Assembly (NCBI RefSeq): GCF_021391395.1
Contig: NZ_CP090059.1
Span: 1,969,001 to 2,033,000 of the forward strand
Length of the DNA: 64,000 nt
Direction: 5' to 3'
DNA from: Sphingomonas cannabina
GTDB lineage: Bacteria > Pseudomonadota > Alphaproteobacteria > Sphingomonadales > Sphingomonadaceae
The notes beneath the pieces were generated by a model. That model was not told the origin of the DNA. It saw only the letters and a list, made by a program, of their open reading frames with translations, and did no database searches. Positions 24,722-32,833 of the stretch are shown piece after piece (within the stretch, counting starts at the first letter, position 1; each line of letters begins with the position of its first letter). The position numbers and the translations under genes are program-made.

Positions 24722-25885
24722 ATGAACCCCGTCTATGCCGCGCTCGGCACCACGATCTTCGAGGAGATGTCGGCGCGGGCGCGGGCGAGCGGGGCGGTCA
24801 ACCTGGGGCAGGGCTTTCCCGACGGCCCCGGGCCCGAGCCGGTGCTGCGCGCGGCTGCGGCGGCGCTGACCGAGCGGTCGAACCAATATCCGCCGATGCT
24901 GGGGCTTGCCGAGCTGCGGCAGGCGGTCGCCGATCATTATCGGCGCCATCAGGACCTCGATCTCGCGCCCGAGGAGGTGATCGTCACCTCCGGCGCCACC
25001 GAAGCGCTGGCGGCGGCGATCCTGGCGCTGGTGACGCCGGGCGACGAAGTGCTGCTGATCCAGCCGCTCTACGACGCCTATCTGCCGCTGGTCGAGCGCG
25101 CGGGCGGGGTGCCGCGGCTGATCCGGCTGGAGCCGCCCGAGTGGCAGGTGAGCGAGGCGATGCTGGAAGCGGCGGCGGGCCCGCGCACGCGTCTCCTGAT
25201 CCTCAACAACCCGGTCAATCCGCTCGGTACCGCGATGGGCGAGGAGGAGCTGGCGGTGATCGCCCGCTTCTGCGTCGCGCACGACGTGATCGCTGTGTGC
25301 GACGAGGTGTGGGAGCATGTCGTGTTCGACGGCGCCCGGCACCGGCCGCTGCTCGGCTTTCCGGGGATGCGCGAGCGGACGGTCAAGATCGGTTCGGCAG
25401 GCAAGATCTTCGCGCTGACCGGCTGGAAGGTCGGCTGGATGTGCGCGGCACCGGCGCTGGCGCGGGGGCTGTCGCGGGCGCACCAGTTCCTGACCTTCAC
25501 CACGCCTCCCAACCTGCAATGGGCGGTGGCGGAGGGGCTCGCGCATCATGGCGGCTGGATCGAGGCGGCGAGCGCCGGCTTCCAGCGCTCGCGCGATCGG
25601 TTGGCGAAGGGGCTGGCCGGGCTGGGGCTCGTCACGACGCACAGTGCGGCCACCTATTTCCTGTCGATCGACCTTGCCGCCTCGGGCATCGCGATGGACG
25701 ACCGCGCCTTCTGCGAATGGATGCTGGAGGGGGCCGGCGTGGCGGGCATCCCGATCTCCGCCTTCTATGCCGAGGCGCCGGTCGCGCATCTCGTCCGGCT
25801 GTGCTTCGCCAAGGAGGATGCGACGCTCGACGAGGCGCTGCGGCGGCTCGCCGTGGCTCTTCCAAGGCTCGAGGATCGCCGATGA
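24722..25885 (+). CDS. Methionine aminotransferase (MtnE/YbdL-like, PLP fold type I)
   Basis: 387 aa PLP enzyme. It likely carries out the last salvage step, amination of the 2-oxo acid to methionine, given the divergent mtn operon and similarity to the YbdL/kynurenine aminotransferase group: NLGQGFPDGPGPEP, SNQYPPMLGLAELRQAVA, VTSGATEALAAAI, LNNPVNPLGTAMGEEEL, and PLP lysine K228 in KIGSAGKIFALTGWKVGW. Start is the ATG at 24722 with GGAAGG upstream and the family-typical N-terminus. Its stop overlaps the next gene's ATG by 4 bp, so an acylase is translated with it. Confidence 0.9.
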   Translation: MNPVYAALGTTIFEEMSARARASGAVNLGQGFPDGPGPEPVLRAAAAALTERSNQYPPMLGLAELRQAVADHYRRHQDLDLAPEEVIVTSGATEALAAAILALVTPGDEVLLIQPLYDAYLPLVERAGGVPRLIRLEPPEWQVSEAMLEAAAGPRTRLLILNNPVNPLGTAMGEEELAVIARFCVAHDVIAVCDEVWEHVVFDGARHRPLLGFPGMRERTVKIGSAGKIFALTGWKVGWMCAAPALARGLSRAHQFLTFTTPPNLQWAVAEGLAHHGGWIEAASAGFQRSRDRLAKGLAGLGLVTTHSAATYFLSIDLAASGIAMDDRAFCEWMLEGAGVAGIPISAFYAEAPVAHLVRLCFAKEDATLDEALRRLAVALPRLEDRR

Positions 25886-28053
25886 CCCGTTCGAGGCGCG
25901 TCGCCGTCGCGGCGCTTGCCCTGCTCGCGACGAGCGCCACACGGCCGGGCGAGCTGGCGGAGTGGCGTGCCCAGGCCGCGCGGGTCACGATCGCGCGCGA
26001 CGATTGGGGTATCGCCCATGTCCATGGGCGGAGCGACGCGGATGCGGTGTTCGGCGCGATCTATGCCCAGGCGGAGGACGATTTCCCGCGGGTCGAGATG
26101 AACCTGCTGACCGCGCTCGGCCGCACCGCCGAGGCGGAGGGGGAGGCGGCGATCTGGCAGGACCTGCGCCAGCGGCTCTATGTCGATCCGGAGGCGCTGA
26201 AGGCGGATTACGCGAAGAGTCCCGCCTGGCTCCGCGCGCTGATGGATGCATGGGCCGGCGGGCTCAACTTCTACCTGGCGACGCATCCCGAGGCGAAGCC
26301 GCGCGTGCTCACCCGGTTCGAGCCGTGGATGGCGCTGTCCTTCACCGAAGGCAGCATCGGCGGCGACATCGAGCGGGCGGATCTCAGGAAGCTCGCCGAA
26401 TTCTACGGCGCCCCGCCCAAGGTCGCGCTGCTGGAGCGCCCGCACAGCGACGAGCCGAGCGGCTCCAACGGCATCGCCATCGCGCCCAAGCTGACCCGCG
26501 ACGGCCACGCGCTGCTGCTGATCAACCCGCACACCAGCTTCTTCTTCCGCTCCGAGCTCGGGATGGCGAGCGACGAGGGGCTGCACGCCTATGGCGCGTC
26601 GACCTGGGGGCAGTTCTTTCTCTACCAGGGCTTCAACGAGCGGCTCGGCTGGATGCACACGTCGAGCGGCGTCGATGCGGTCGACGAGTTCGCCGAGGCG
26701 ATCGAGAAGGACGGCGATCGTTACCTCTATCACCATGGCAAGATGCTGCGCCAAGTGACGGAAAAGGCGGTGACGATCGCCTGGCGCCGGCCTGACGGCG
26801 GCATGGCGCGGCGCAGCTTCACCACCTATGCCACCCATCATGGGCCGATCGTCCGCGCGGAGGGCGGCAAGTGGATCGCGTTCGCGATGATGAACAAGCC
26901 GGTGCCGGCGCTCGAGCAGAGCTGGCTCAGGACCAGGGCGCGCGATTTCGCGGGCTATCTCGAGGTGGCGGCGCTGCAGGCGAACTCGTCGAACAACACC
27001 GTCTATGCCGACGCCGACGGCCATGTCGCGCTGCTGCACCCGCAGTTCGTACCGGTGCGCGACGATCGGTTCGACTATCGCGGACCGGTCGACGGCAGCG
27101 ATCCGGCGACGGACTGGCGGGGTCTGACCCCGCTCTCGAAGCTGCCGGAGGTGCGCGATCCGGCTGGCGGATGGCTCTACAACTCCAATGATGCGCCCTG
27201 GCGTGCGGCCGGTGCCGACAGCCCGCGCGCGGCGGATTTCCCGCGCTACATGGACCATGCGGGCATCAATTTCCGCGGCGACCATGCGACGGCGCTGCTG
27301 GAGCGGGCGAAGGCGCTGACGCCGGAGGGACTGGAGCGGATCGCCTATGACCCGTGGATGCCGGGCTTCGCGATAATGGTGCCGAAGCTGGTGGCGGCGT
27401 GGGAGGCGCTGCCGGCGGGCGACCCCGGGCGCGGCCGGCTCGCGGGGCCCGTGGCGCTGCTGAAGGACTGGGACGCGCGCTGGTCGGAGCGCTCCGAGGC
27501 GACGACGCTCGCCAATTTCTGGGGCGAGGAGCTTTATGCGGTCGCGCTCCGTGCCGCGACGCCGGTGCGGGCCAATGTCTATGAATGGATGCGCGACCGG
27601 CTCACGCCCGCCGAGCGGCTGGCGGCGCTCGATCGCGCGGTCGAGCGGATGCAGCGCGAATGGGGCGGCTGGCGCGTGCCGTGGGGAGAGATCAATCGCT
27701 TCCAGCGCAATGACGGGGCGATCGTCCAGACCTTCGACGACGCCAGGCCCAGCATTCCCGTACCCTTCGCCTCGGCGCGCTGGGGGAGCCTCGCCTCGTT
27801 CGGAGCGCGCGCCTATCCCGGCACGCGGCGCTGGTACGGCACCAGCGGCAACAGCTTCGTCGCGATCGTCGAGTTCGGGCCGAAGGTGCGCGCCTGGGCA
27901 GTGTCGGCGGGCGGGGAAAGCGGCGATCCGGGGTCGCCGCATTTCACCGACCAGGCGAAGCGCTATGCGGCCGGCGACCTGCGGCCGGTCTATTTCTATC
28001 CGGAGGAGCTCAAGGGGCACATAACCCGGAGTTATCGGCCGGGTGCGAAATGA
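25882..28053 (+). CDS. Penicillin-acylase-family (Ntn) N-acyl amide hydrolase
   Basis: 723 aa exported precursor of the penicillin acylase/AHL acylase family, which cleaves itself into two chains and hydrolyses N-acyl amides. Signal peptide about residues 1-20 (RRVAVAALALLATSA). The small-subunit region is residues about 30-190; the candidate N-terminal nucleophile is Ser195 in SGSNGIAIAPKL, followed by LLINPHTSFFF. The large chain keeps ANSSNNTVYADADGHVAL and WLYNSNDAPW (oxyanion/catalytic Asn region) and the C-terminal YGTSGNSFVAIVEFG. Translational coupling (ATGA) with the aminotransferase before and the D-aminoacylase-like gene after suggests work on acylated amino acids, but beta-lactams or homoserine lactones cannot be excluded. 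Confidence 0.88.
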   Translation: MTRSRRVAVAALALLATSATRPGELAEWRAQAARVTIARDDWGIAHVHGRSDADAVFGAIYAQAEDDFPRVEMNLLTALGRTAEAEGEAAIWQDLRQRLYVDPEALKADYAKSPAWLRALMDAWAGGLNFYLATHPEAKPRVLTRFEPWMALSFTEGSIGGDIERADLRKLAEFYGAPPKVALLERPHSDEPSGSNGIAIAPKLTRDGHALLLINPHTSFFFRSELGMASDEGLHAYGASTWGQFFLYQGFNERLGWMHTSSGVDAVDEFAEAIEKDGDRYLYHHGKMLRQVTEKAVTIAWRRPDGGMARRSFTTYATHHGPIVRAEGGKWIAFAMMNKPVPALEQSWLRTRARDFAGYLEVAALQANSSNNTVYADADGHVALLHPQFVPVRDDRFDYRGPVDGSDPATDWRGLTPLSKLPEVRDPAGGWLYNSNDAPWRAAGADSPRAADFPRYMDHAGINFRGDHATALLERAKALTPEGLERIAYDPWMPGFAIMVPKLVAAWEALPAGDPGRGRLAGPVALLKDWDARWSERSEATTLANFWGEELYAVALRAATPVRANVYEWMRDRLTPAERLAALDRAVERMQREWGGWRVPWGEINRFQRNDGAIVQTFDDARPSIPVPFASARWGSLASFGARAYPGTRRWYGTSGNSFVAIVEFGPKVRAWAVSAGGESGDPGSPHFTDQAKRYAAGDLRPVYFYPEELKGHITRSYRPGAK

Positions 28054-29690
28054 TCGGTGACGCCGGCTTGACCGGCGCGGGGCGGTCCGGAAGGATCGCG
28101 GCCATGCTGGGCTCGGGGTTCGACAGGCGGGGGATGGCGCGGATCGCGGCGGCGGGCGTGCTGCTGGCGACGATGGTCGGTGCCGCGCCGGCGCCGGTCG
28201 AGGCCGATCTGATCATCCGTGGCGGCACCGTCTTCACCGGCGATGCGGCGCCGTTCACCGGCGACGTCGCCATCGCCGGAGACCGGATCGTCGAGGTGGG
28301 GCCGCATATCAAGCTGGCGGCGAAGCGGACGATCGACGCCAAGGGCATGATCGTCGCGCCGGGCTTCATCGATCCGCACACCCATGCCAAGGCGCTCGCG
28401 TCCGACGACGCCCGGGAGCGGCTGGTGCTGCCGTTCCTGATGCAGGGCGTCACCACCGCCTTCATCGGCAACGACGGGGGCGGCAGCCCCGACGTGGCGG
28501 CGACGCTCGCCTGGCCGAAGACCAAGCCGGTCGGGATCAATTACGCTACCTTCGTCGGCTTCGGGGCGGTGCGCGAGACGGTGATCGGCGAGGCCCGCCG
28601 CGCGCCGACCGATACCGAGCTCCAGAAGATGAAGGACCTGGTCGCCTCGGCGATGTGCCAGGGGGCGATCGGCTTCTCGACCGGGCTGTTCTATGCGCCG
28701 CAGAGCTTCTCCACGACCAAGGAGGTGGTGGAGCTCGCCCGCGAGGCGGCGGTGCGGGGCGGCATCTACGACAGCCATATCCGCGACGAATCGAGCTATA
28801 CCGTCGGGCTGGAAGCCGCGGTCGACGAGGCGATCACGATCGGCCGCGAGGCCGGGATGCCGGTCCACATCAGCCACATCAAGGCGCTCGGCGTCGACGT
28901 GCAGGGCAAGGCGCCGGTCATCATCGCCAAGGTCGAGGCGGCGCGCCGGGCGGGTCAGCAGGTGACCGCCAACCAATATCCCTGGTCCGCCTCGGGCACG
29001 AGCCTGGTCGCCTCGCTGGTGCCGCTGTGGGCGCAGGACGGCGGTCGGCCGGCGCTGCTCCAGCGGTTCGACGATGCTTCGCTCAAGGACCGGCTGCTGC
29101 AGGACATGGCCGAGAACCTGCGCAAGCGCGGCGGGGCGGACATGCTGCTGATCACCGACGGGCCGGAGAAGGGACACCGCCTGTCGCAGGTGGCGGCGCG
29201 GATGAAGCTCGATCCCGTGGCCGCGGCGATCGCGATTATCCGGATGAAGGACCCGGCCGTCGCCTCGTTCAATCAGAGCGAGGCCGACATCGCCGCCTTC
29301 ATGCGCCAGCCCTGGGTGATGACCGGCTCCGACGCCTCGACCGGCCATCCGCGCGTCTACGGCAGCTTCGCGCGGAAATATGCGAAATATGTGCAGCAGG
29401 ACCATGTCATCACGCTGCGCGCGTTCATCGAGCGCAGCTCGGCGCTGACGGCGGATACCTTCGGATTGAAGGGCAGGGGGCATCTGCGTGCGGGTGCGTT
29501 CGCCGATGTCGTGGTGTTCGATCCGAAGACCTATCGCGAGCGCGCGACTTATGAGCAGCCCGAGCAGTTCGCGGAGGGCGTGCGGACGGTGGTGGTGAAC
29601 GGGCGGATCGCCGTCGACAATGGCCGGCCGACCGGCGTTGCCGCCGGGCGGGCGCTGGCGCATGTGCCGCCGAAGGGCAGTTGCTCCTGA
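28050..29690 (+). CDS. N-acyl-D-amino-acid deacylase-like amidohydrolase (D-aminoacylase family)
   Basis: 546 aa amidohydrolase-superfamily enzyme, probably exported (hydrophobic stretch about residues 30-48, ARIAAAGVLLATMVGAAPAP). DLIIRGGTVFTGD and MIVAPGFIDPHTHAKA give the metal site H110/H112; SHIRDESS, VHISHIKALG and MTGSDASTGHPRVYGSF supply the usual later His and Asp ligands. In typical D-aminoacylases a Cys ligand occurs in GNCG; here the corresponding stretch reads GNDGGG with D142, so metal coordination may differ. Start ATG at 28050 overlaps the acylase stop by 4 bp. Family members release amino acids from N-acyl-D-amino acids; D-specificity here is inferred. Confidence 0.83.
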   Translation: MIGDAGLTGAGRSGRIAAMLGSGFDRRGMARIAAAGVLLATMVGAAPAPVEADLIIRGGTVFTGDAAPFTGDVAIAGDRIVEVGPHIKLAAKRTIDAKGMIVAPGFIDPHTHAKALASDDARERLVLPFLMQGVTTAFIGNDGGGSPDVAATLAWPKTKPVGINYATFVGFGAVRETVIGEARRAPTDTELQKMKDLVASAMCQGAIGFSTGLFYAPQSFSTTKEVVELAREAAVRGGIYDSHIRDESSYTVGLEAAVDEAITIGREAGMPVHISHIKALGVDVQGKAPVIIAKVEAARRAGQQVTANQYPWSASGTSLVASLVPLWAQDGGRPALLQRFDDASLKDRLLQDMAENLRKRGGADMLLITDGPEKGHRLSQVAARMKLDPVAAAIAIIRMKDPAVASFNQSEADIAAFMRQPWVMTGSDASTGHPRVYGSFARKYAKYVQQDHVITLRAFIERSSALTADTFGLKGRGHLRAGAFADVVVFDPKTYRERATYEQPEQFAEGVRTVVVNGRIAVDNGRPTGVAAGRALAHVPPKGSCS

Positions 29691-29700
29691 TTTCGGATAC

Positions 29701-29797
29701 GTCACCCTCACCCTTCCGGCGCTTCGCGCCTCCCTCCCTCTCCCAATGGGAGAGGGAAGGGGCCCATCGCGATAGCGATGGGAAGGGTGAGGGTGAC
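29701..29797. repeat. Long palindromic multi-hairpin element (family C)
   Basis: Perfect 17-bp arms at 29701-29717 and 29781-29797 (GTCACCCTCACCCTTCC and its complement) enclose three smaller hairpins: GGCGCTTCGCGCC (29718-29730), CCCTCTCCCAATGGGAGAGGG (about 29736-29756) and CCCATCGCGATAGCGATGGG (about 29763-29782). It lies directly between the D-aminoacylase-like stop and the symporter start, and may end or stabilise the upstream transcript. Confidence 0.93.
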
Positions 29798-29814
29798 CAG
29801 TGGCCAGAGCTGCC

Positions 29815-31059
29815 ATGATCCGCGCCTGGTTCGCCATCGCCTTGTGGAAGCGCGTGCTTGGCGGCGTCGCGCTGGGACTGCTGCTGGCTTTTGCCTGGCC
29901 GGAGGCGGCGCCGTCGGTTGCCTTCATGGGCGAGCTGTTCGTCCGTGCAATCCGGATGCTGGTGGCGCCGATCGTGCTCGTCACCATCGCGTCGGGCATC
30001 ACCACGCTCGCGGACCCCAAGCGGCTGGGGAGCCTCGGCGGGCGCACGGTCGGGTTGTTCGCGCTCACCACCTTCGTCGCGGTGTCGGTGGGGATGCTGG
30101 TCGCGAGCGTGATCCGGCCGGGCGTCGGCGCGCCGCTCGGCACCGCCACCGCCCATGCGCTGGGGCCGGCGGTCACCCCCTATGAGCAGCTGATCGGCAT
30201 CGTCCCGCTCAACATCGTCGAGGCGCTCGCCAAGGGCGACATGCTCGCGCTGATCTTCGTCGCGATCCTGACCGGGGTCGGCACCGTGCTGGCGGGGGAG
30301 GCGGGGAAGCCGTTCGCGAACCTGCTCCAGTCGCTGTCGGCGGTGCTGCTGCGGATCGTCGGGCTGGTGATGGAGGCGACGCCGTTCGGCGTGTTCGCGC
30401 TGATCGCCAATGCCGTCGCGGCCAATGGTGCGGCGGTGTTCGTCAACATCGGCTGGTTGGCGCTGGCGGTGGTGCTGGGCTCGCTGATCCAGATGATCGT
30501 GGTGCACAGCCTGATCCTGCGGCTGCTGGCGCGGCTGCCGGTGCTGCCGTTCTTCCGTGGCATCATCGATGCGCTGGTGGTCGCCTTCTCGACCGCGTCG
30601 AGCGGGGCTACGTTACCGGTGGCGATGCGCGTCGCCGGCGACAATCTCGGCGTCGGGCGGGCGGTCTATTCGACCGTGCTGCCCTTGGGCGCCAGCATCG
30701 GCAAGGACGGGACGGCGATGTACGTCGGCCTGCTCAGCCTGTTCGCGCTGCAGGCCTTCGCGGTGCCGATGACGCCGCTCGTCTATGCGACCGTGCTGCT
30801 GACCGGCGCGCTGGCGGCGTTCGGGACGGCGCCGGTCCCGTCCGCCTCGCTGTTCATGCTGGCGGCGGTGCTGTCCGCGGTCGGCGTCGCGCCGGAGCAG
30901 ACCGCGCTGGTGGTCGGCTTCGTGCTGCCGTTCGACCGGCTGCTCGACATGACCCGCACCGTGCCGAGCGCCAGCGCCAACCTCACCGTGGCTACGACGG
31001 TGGCGCGCTGGGAGGGGGAATTGGATGAGGACGTCTATCGTGCGCCGAACGACCGCTAG
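29815..31059 (+). CDS. Dicarboxylate/amino acid:cation symporter (DAACS family)
   Basis: 414 aa inner-membrane transporter with eight helices plus two hairpin loops. MRMLVAPIVLVTIASGI-type helix 2, HP1 serine motif TASSGATLPVAMRV, GASIGKDGTAMYVG (helix 7 motif, normally GATINMDGTA) and the HP2 segment with ASLFMLAAVLSAVGV identify it. It probably takes up acidic or neutral amino acids or C4-dicarboxylates with Na+ or H+. Start ATG at 29815 is a choice: a GTG at 29800, just after the palindromic element, is also in frame and no strong ribosome site marks either. The 3' end overlaps the dacB-like gene by 35 bp. Confidence 0.87.
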   Translation: MIRAWFAIALWKRVLGGVALGLLLAFAWPEAAPSVAFMGELFVRAIRMLVAPIVLVTIASGITTLADPKRLGSLGGRTVGLFALTTFVAVSVGMLVASVIRPGVGAPLGTATAHALGPAVTPYEQLIGIVPLNIVEALAKGDMLALIFVAILTGVGTVLAGEAGKPFANLLQSLSAVLLRIVGLVMEATPFGVFALIANAVAANGAAVFVNIGWLALAVVLGSLIQMIVVHSLILRLLARLPVLPFFRGIIDALVVAFSTASSGATLPVAMRVAGDNLGVGRAVYSTVLPLGASIGKDGTAMYVGLLSLFALQAFAVPMTPLVYATVLLTGALAAFGTAPVPSASLFMLAAVLSAVGVAPEQTALVVGFVLPFDRLLDMTRTVPSASANLTVATTVARWEGELDEDVYRAPNDR

Positions 31060-32488
31060 CCTCGCCCTGGCGCTGATGCTGGCTGCCGCGCCGGCGCCGG
31101 CGGCCGACAAGGCGCCGCTGGCCGAGCGCGTCGCGGCGACGCTGCGCCAGATCCAGGGGCCAGGCGCACGCTTCGGGCTGGTGGTGACGACGCTGGACGG
31201 GCGGGAGATCGTCGCGCTGTCGCCCGACGACCGCTTCGTGCCCGCGTCCAATACCAAGGTCTATACGACCGCCGCGGTGTTCGCGAACATCCCGGACCTG
31301 ACCCGGCCCGACACGGTGGGCGGCGCGGCGGTGCGGCTGGACGGCGACGACGTGATCCTCGAGGGCCATGGCGACGCGCGCCTGTCGAGCAAGGCCGGCT
31401 GTACCGTCGACTGCCTGGCGACGCTGGCGGACGCCGTCGCCGCCAAGACCCGCAGGGTCGACGACGTGATCGGCGACGACAGCGACTATCCCGACGAGCG
31501 CTGGAGCCCGGGCATGGGCTGGAACAACATCCAGAGCCGCTACGGAACCGGCATCTCCGCGCTGACCGTCGACGACAATGAACTGGCGATCACCGTGCGG
31601 CCGGGGAAGGCGGGGGGTGCCGCCACGGTCGAGGCGCTTCCCTACTACGCGATCGACAATCAGGTGACGACGGTGGCGGGCGGCAAGACCGCGCTGCGGC
31701 TCTTCCGCATGCCCAACAGCCGAGAGCTCCGCATCGGCGGCACCATTGCCGCGGATGCGACGCCGGTCGAGCTCGCCGTCGGCATCGACGATCCCGCGGA
31801 CTTCGCGGCGTGGCGGCTGAAGGCGCTGCTGGTCGAGCGCGGGGTGAAGGTGAAGGGGCGGGTGGACGTCCGTCACCGCCCGCTCACGCCCGCCGACGAT
31901 CCCAAGGTGCGGGCGGGGGCTCCGGCGGCGATGGCCCCGGCGACGACGCCGCTGCTCAAGCTCACCCCGCCGCCGCTGATCGAGGACCTCACCCACACCA
32001 ACAAGGTCAGCCAGAACCTTCACGCCGAGCTGCTGCTGCGCCGGATCGCGCGGCTCAGGGGCAGCGGCTCGATCGCCGACGGCCAGGCGGCGGTGGAGGC
32101 GATGCTGGAAAGCGCAGGCGTGCCGCGCTGGGCCTATGACTTTTCCGACGGATCGGGGATGTCGACCTACAACCGCGTGACCCCGCGCGCGAGCGCCGCG
32201 CTGATGCGCTGGATCGCCGCGCAGCCATGGGGCGCGGCATTCCGCAGCACGCTGCCGATCGGCGGCGTCGACGGCACGCTGGCGAAGCGCTTCAAGGGCA
32301 CGCCGCTGGAGGGGAAGGTGTTCGCCAAGACGGGCACGCTCAACCAGGCCAATGCGCTTGCGGGCTACATGACCGCCGCCAGCGGACAGACGCTGGTGAT
32401 CGCCGCCTATGCCGGCGACATGCCGGGGGATGCGTCCGCCACCACGGCGATGGATGTGGCGCTCAACCTGATCGCGGCGGAGAATTAG
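31025..32488 (+). CDS. dacB: D-alanyl-D-alanine carboxypeptidase/endopeptidase (DacB, PBP4-type, peptidase S13)
   Basis: 487 aa periplasmic low-molecular-mass penicillin-binding protein that trims or cuts peptidoglycan peptides. Signal peptide about residues 1-27. Active-site motif SxxK is SNTK at 75-78, the second motif SQN is in NKVSQNLHAELLL (about 329-331), and KTG is in FAKTGTLNQANALAGYM near residue 437. The domain II/III insert between motifs 1 and 2 is present. Start ATG at 31025 is supported by GGGAGGGGG upstream although it overlaps the symporter gene by 35 bp; the overlap implies co-expression. Confidence 0.94.
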   Translation: MRTSIVRRTTASLALALMLAAAPAPAADKAPLAERVAATLRQIQGPGARFGLVVTTLDGREIVALSPDDRFVPASNTKVYTTAAVFANIPDLTRPDTVGGAAVRLDGDDVILEGHGDARLSSKAGCTVDCLATLADAVAAKTRRVDDVIGDDSDYPDERWSPGMGWNNIQSRYGTGISALTVDDNELAITVRPGKAGGAATVEALPYYAIDNQVTTVAGGKTALRLFRMPNSRELRIGGTIAADATPVELAVGIDDPADFAAWRLKALLVERGVKVKGRVDVRHRPLTPADDPKVRAGAPAAMAPATTPLLKLTPPPLIEDLTHTNKVSQNLHAELLLRRIARLRGSGSIADGQAAVEAMLESAGVPRWAYDFSDGSGMSTYNRVTPRASAALMRWIAAQPWGAAFRSTLPIGGVDGTLAKRFKGTPLEGKVFAKTGTLNQANALAGYMTAASGQTLVIAAYAGDMPGDASATTAMDVALNLIAAEN

Positions 32489-32833
32489 AGCGCGAGCTGT
32501 TTAATCGGAAATAACGAAAATGGATAATTTTAGCTATCGTAGGTCCGTTGAAGCTTCGAAAGCACGATCGCATGCCCGACGACAGCTGTGCAGATAAAGA
32601 GCGCTGCGCAAACCCAACTCGCAACTGGGGCACGCTCTGCCAGTATAAAAGAGAATACAGCGGACGGAGCAGCGATGAGGAGCATGCCTAAAACGACCGC
32701 CCATCCCTGCCAGCTTATCGGAATGTAGCTGAACATCACCCATTTGCGGAACCAAGGGATGCGCATGTTGGCAGCATAACGTATCCTCGAACGTTGGCAA
32801 TTGGGGCATAGTCGACGCCCGCCTTATTGGCTC
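32489..32833. other. AT-richer intergenic pocket
   Basis: About 345 bp with visibly lower G+C than all neighbours (for example AAATGGATAATTTTAGC near 32518). It holds one small reading frame on the minus strand (32530-32766) and nothing else I can identify: no repeat ends or integrase. Confidence 0.6.
32530..32766 (-). CDS. Small hypothetical inner-membrane protein, 78 aa
   Basis: 78 aa with two predicted membrane helices (about residues 20-43, WAVVLGMLLIAAPSAVFSFI, and 50-69, SWVCAALFICTAVVGHAIVL) and short basic/aromatic ends (MRIPWFRKW). I recognise no family. Its base and codon use is clearly more AT-rich than its neighbours, pointing to acquired or relaxed DNA. The start is not certain; a shifted frame on the same strand is also open, so coding status is moderate. 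Confidence 0.5.
   Translation of the reverse strand: MRIPWFRKWVMFSYIPISWQGWAVVLGMLLIAAPSAVFSFILAERAPVASWVCAALFICTAVVGHAIVLSKLQRTYDS

Noticed and set aside
25141..25881. An N-terminal extension of the penicillin-acylase-family protein
   Set aside because: It runs through the aminotransferase gene in another frame; the ATG at 25882 gives a signal peptide and a 4-bp overlap.
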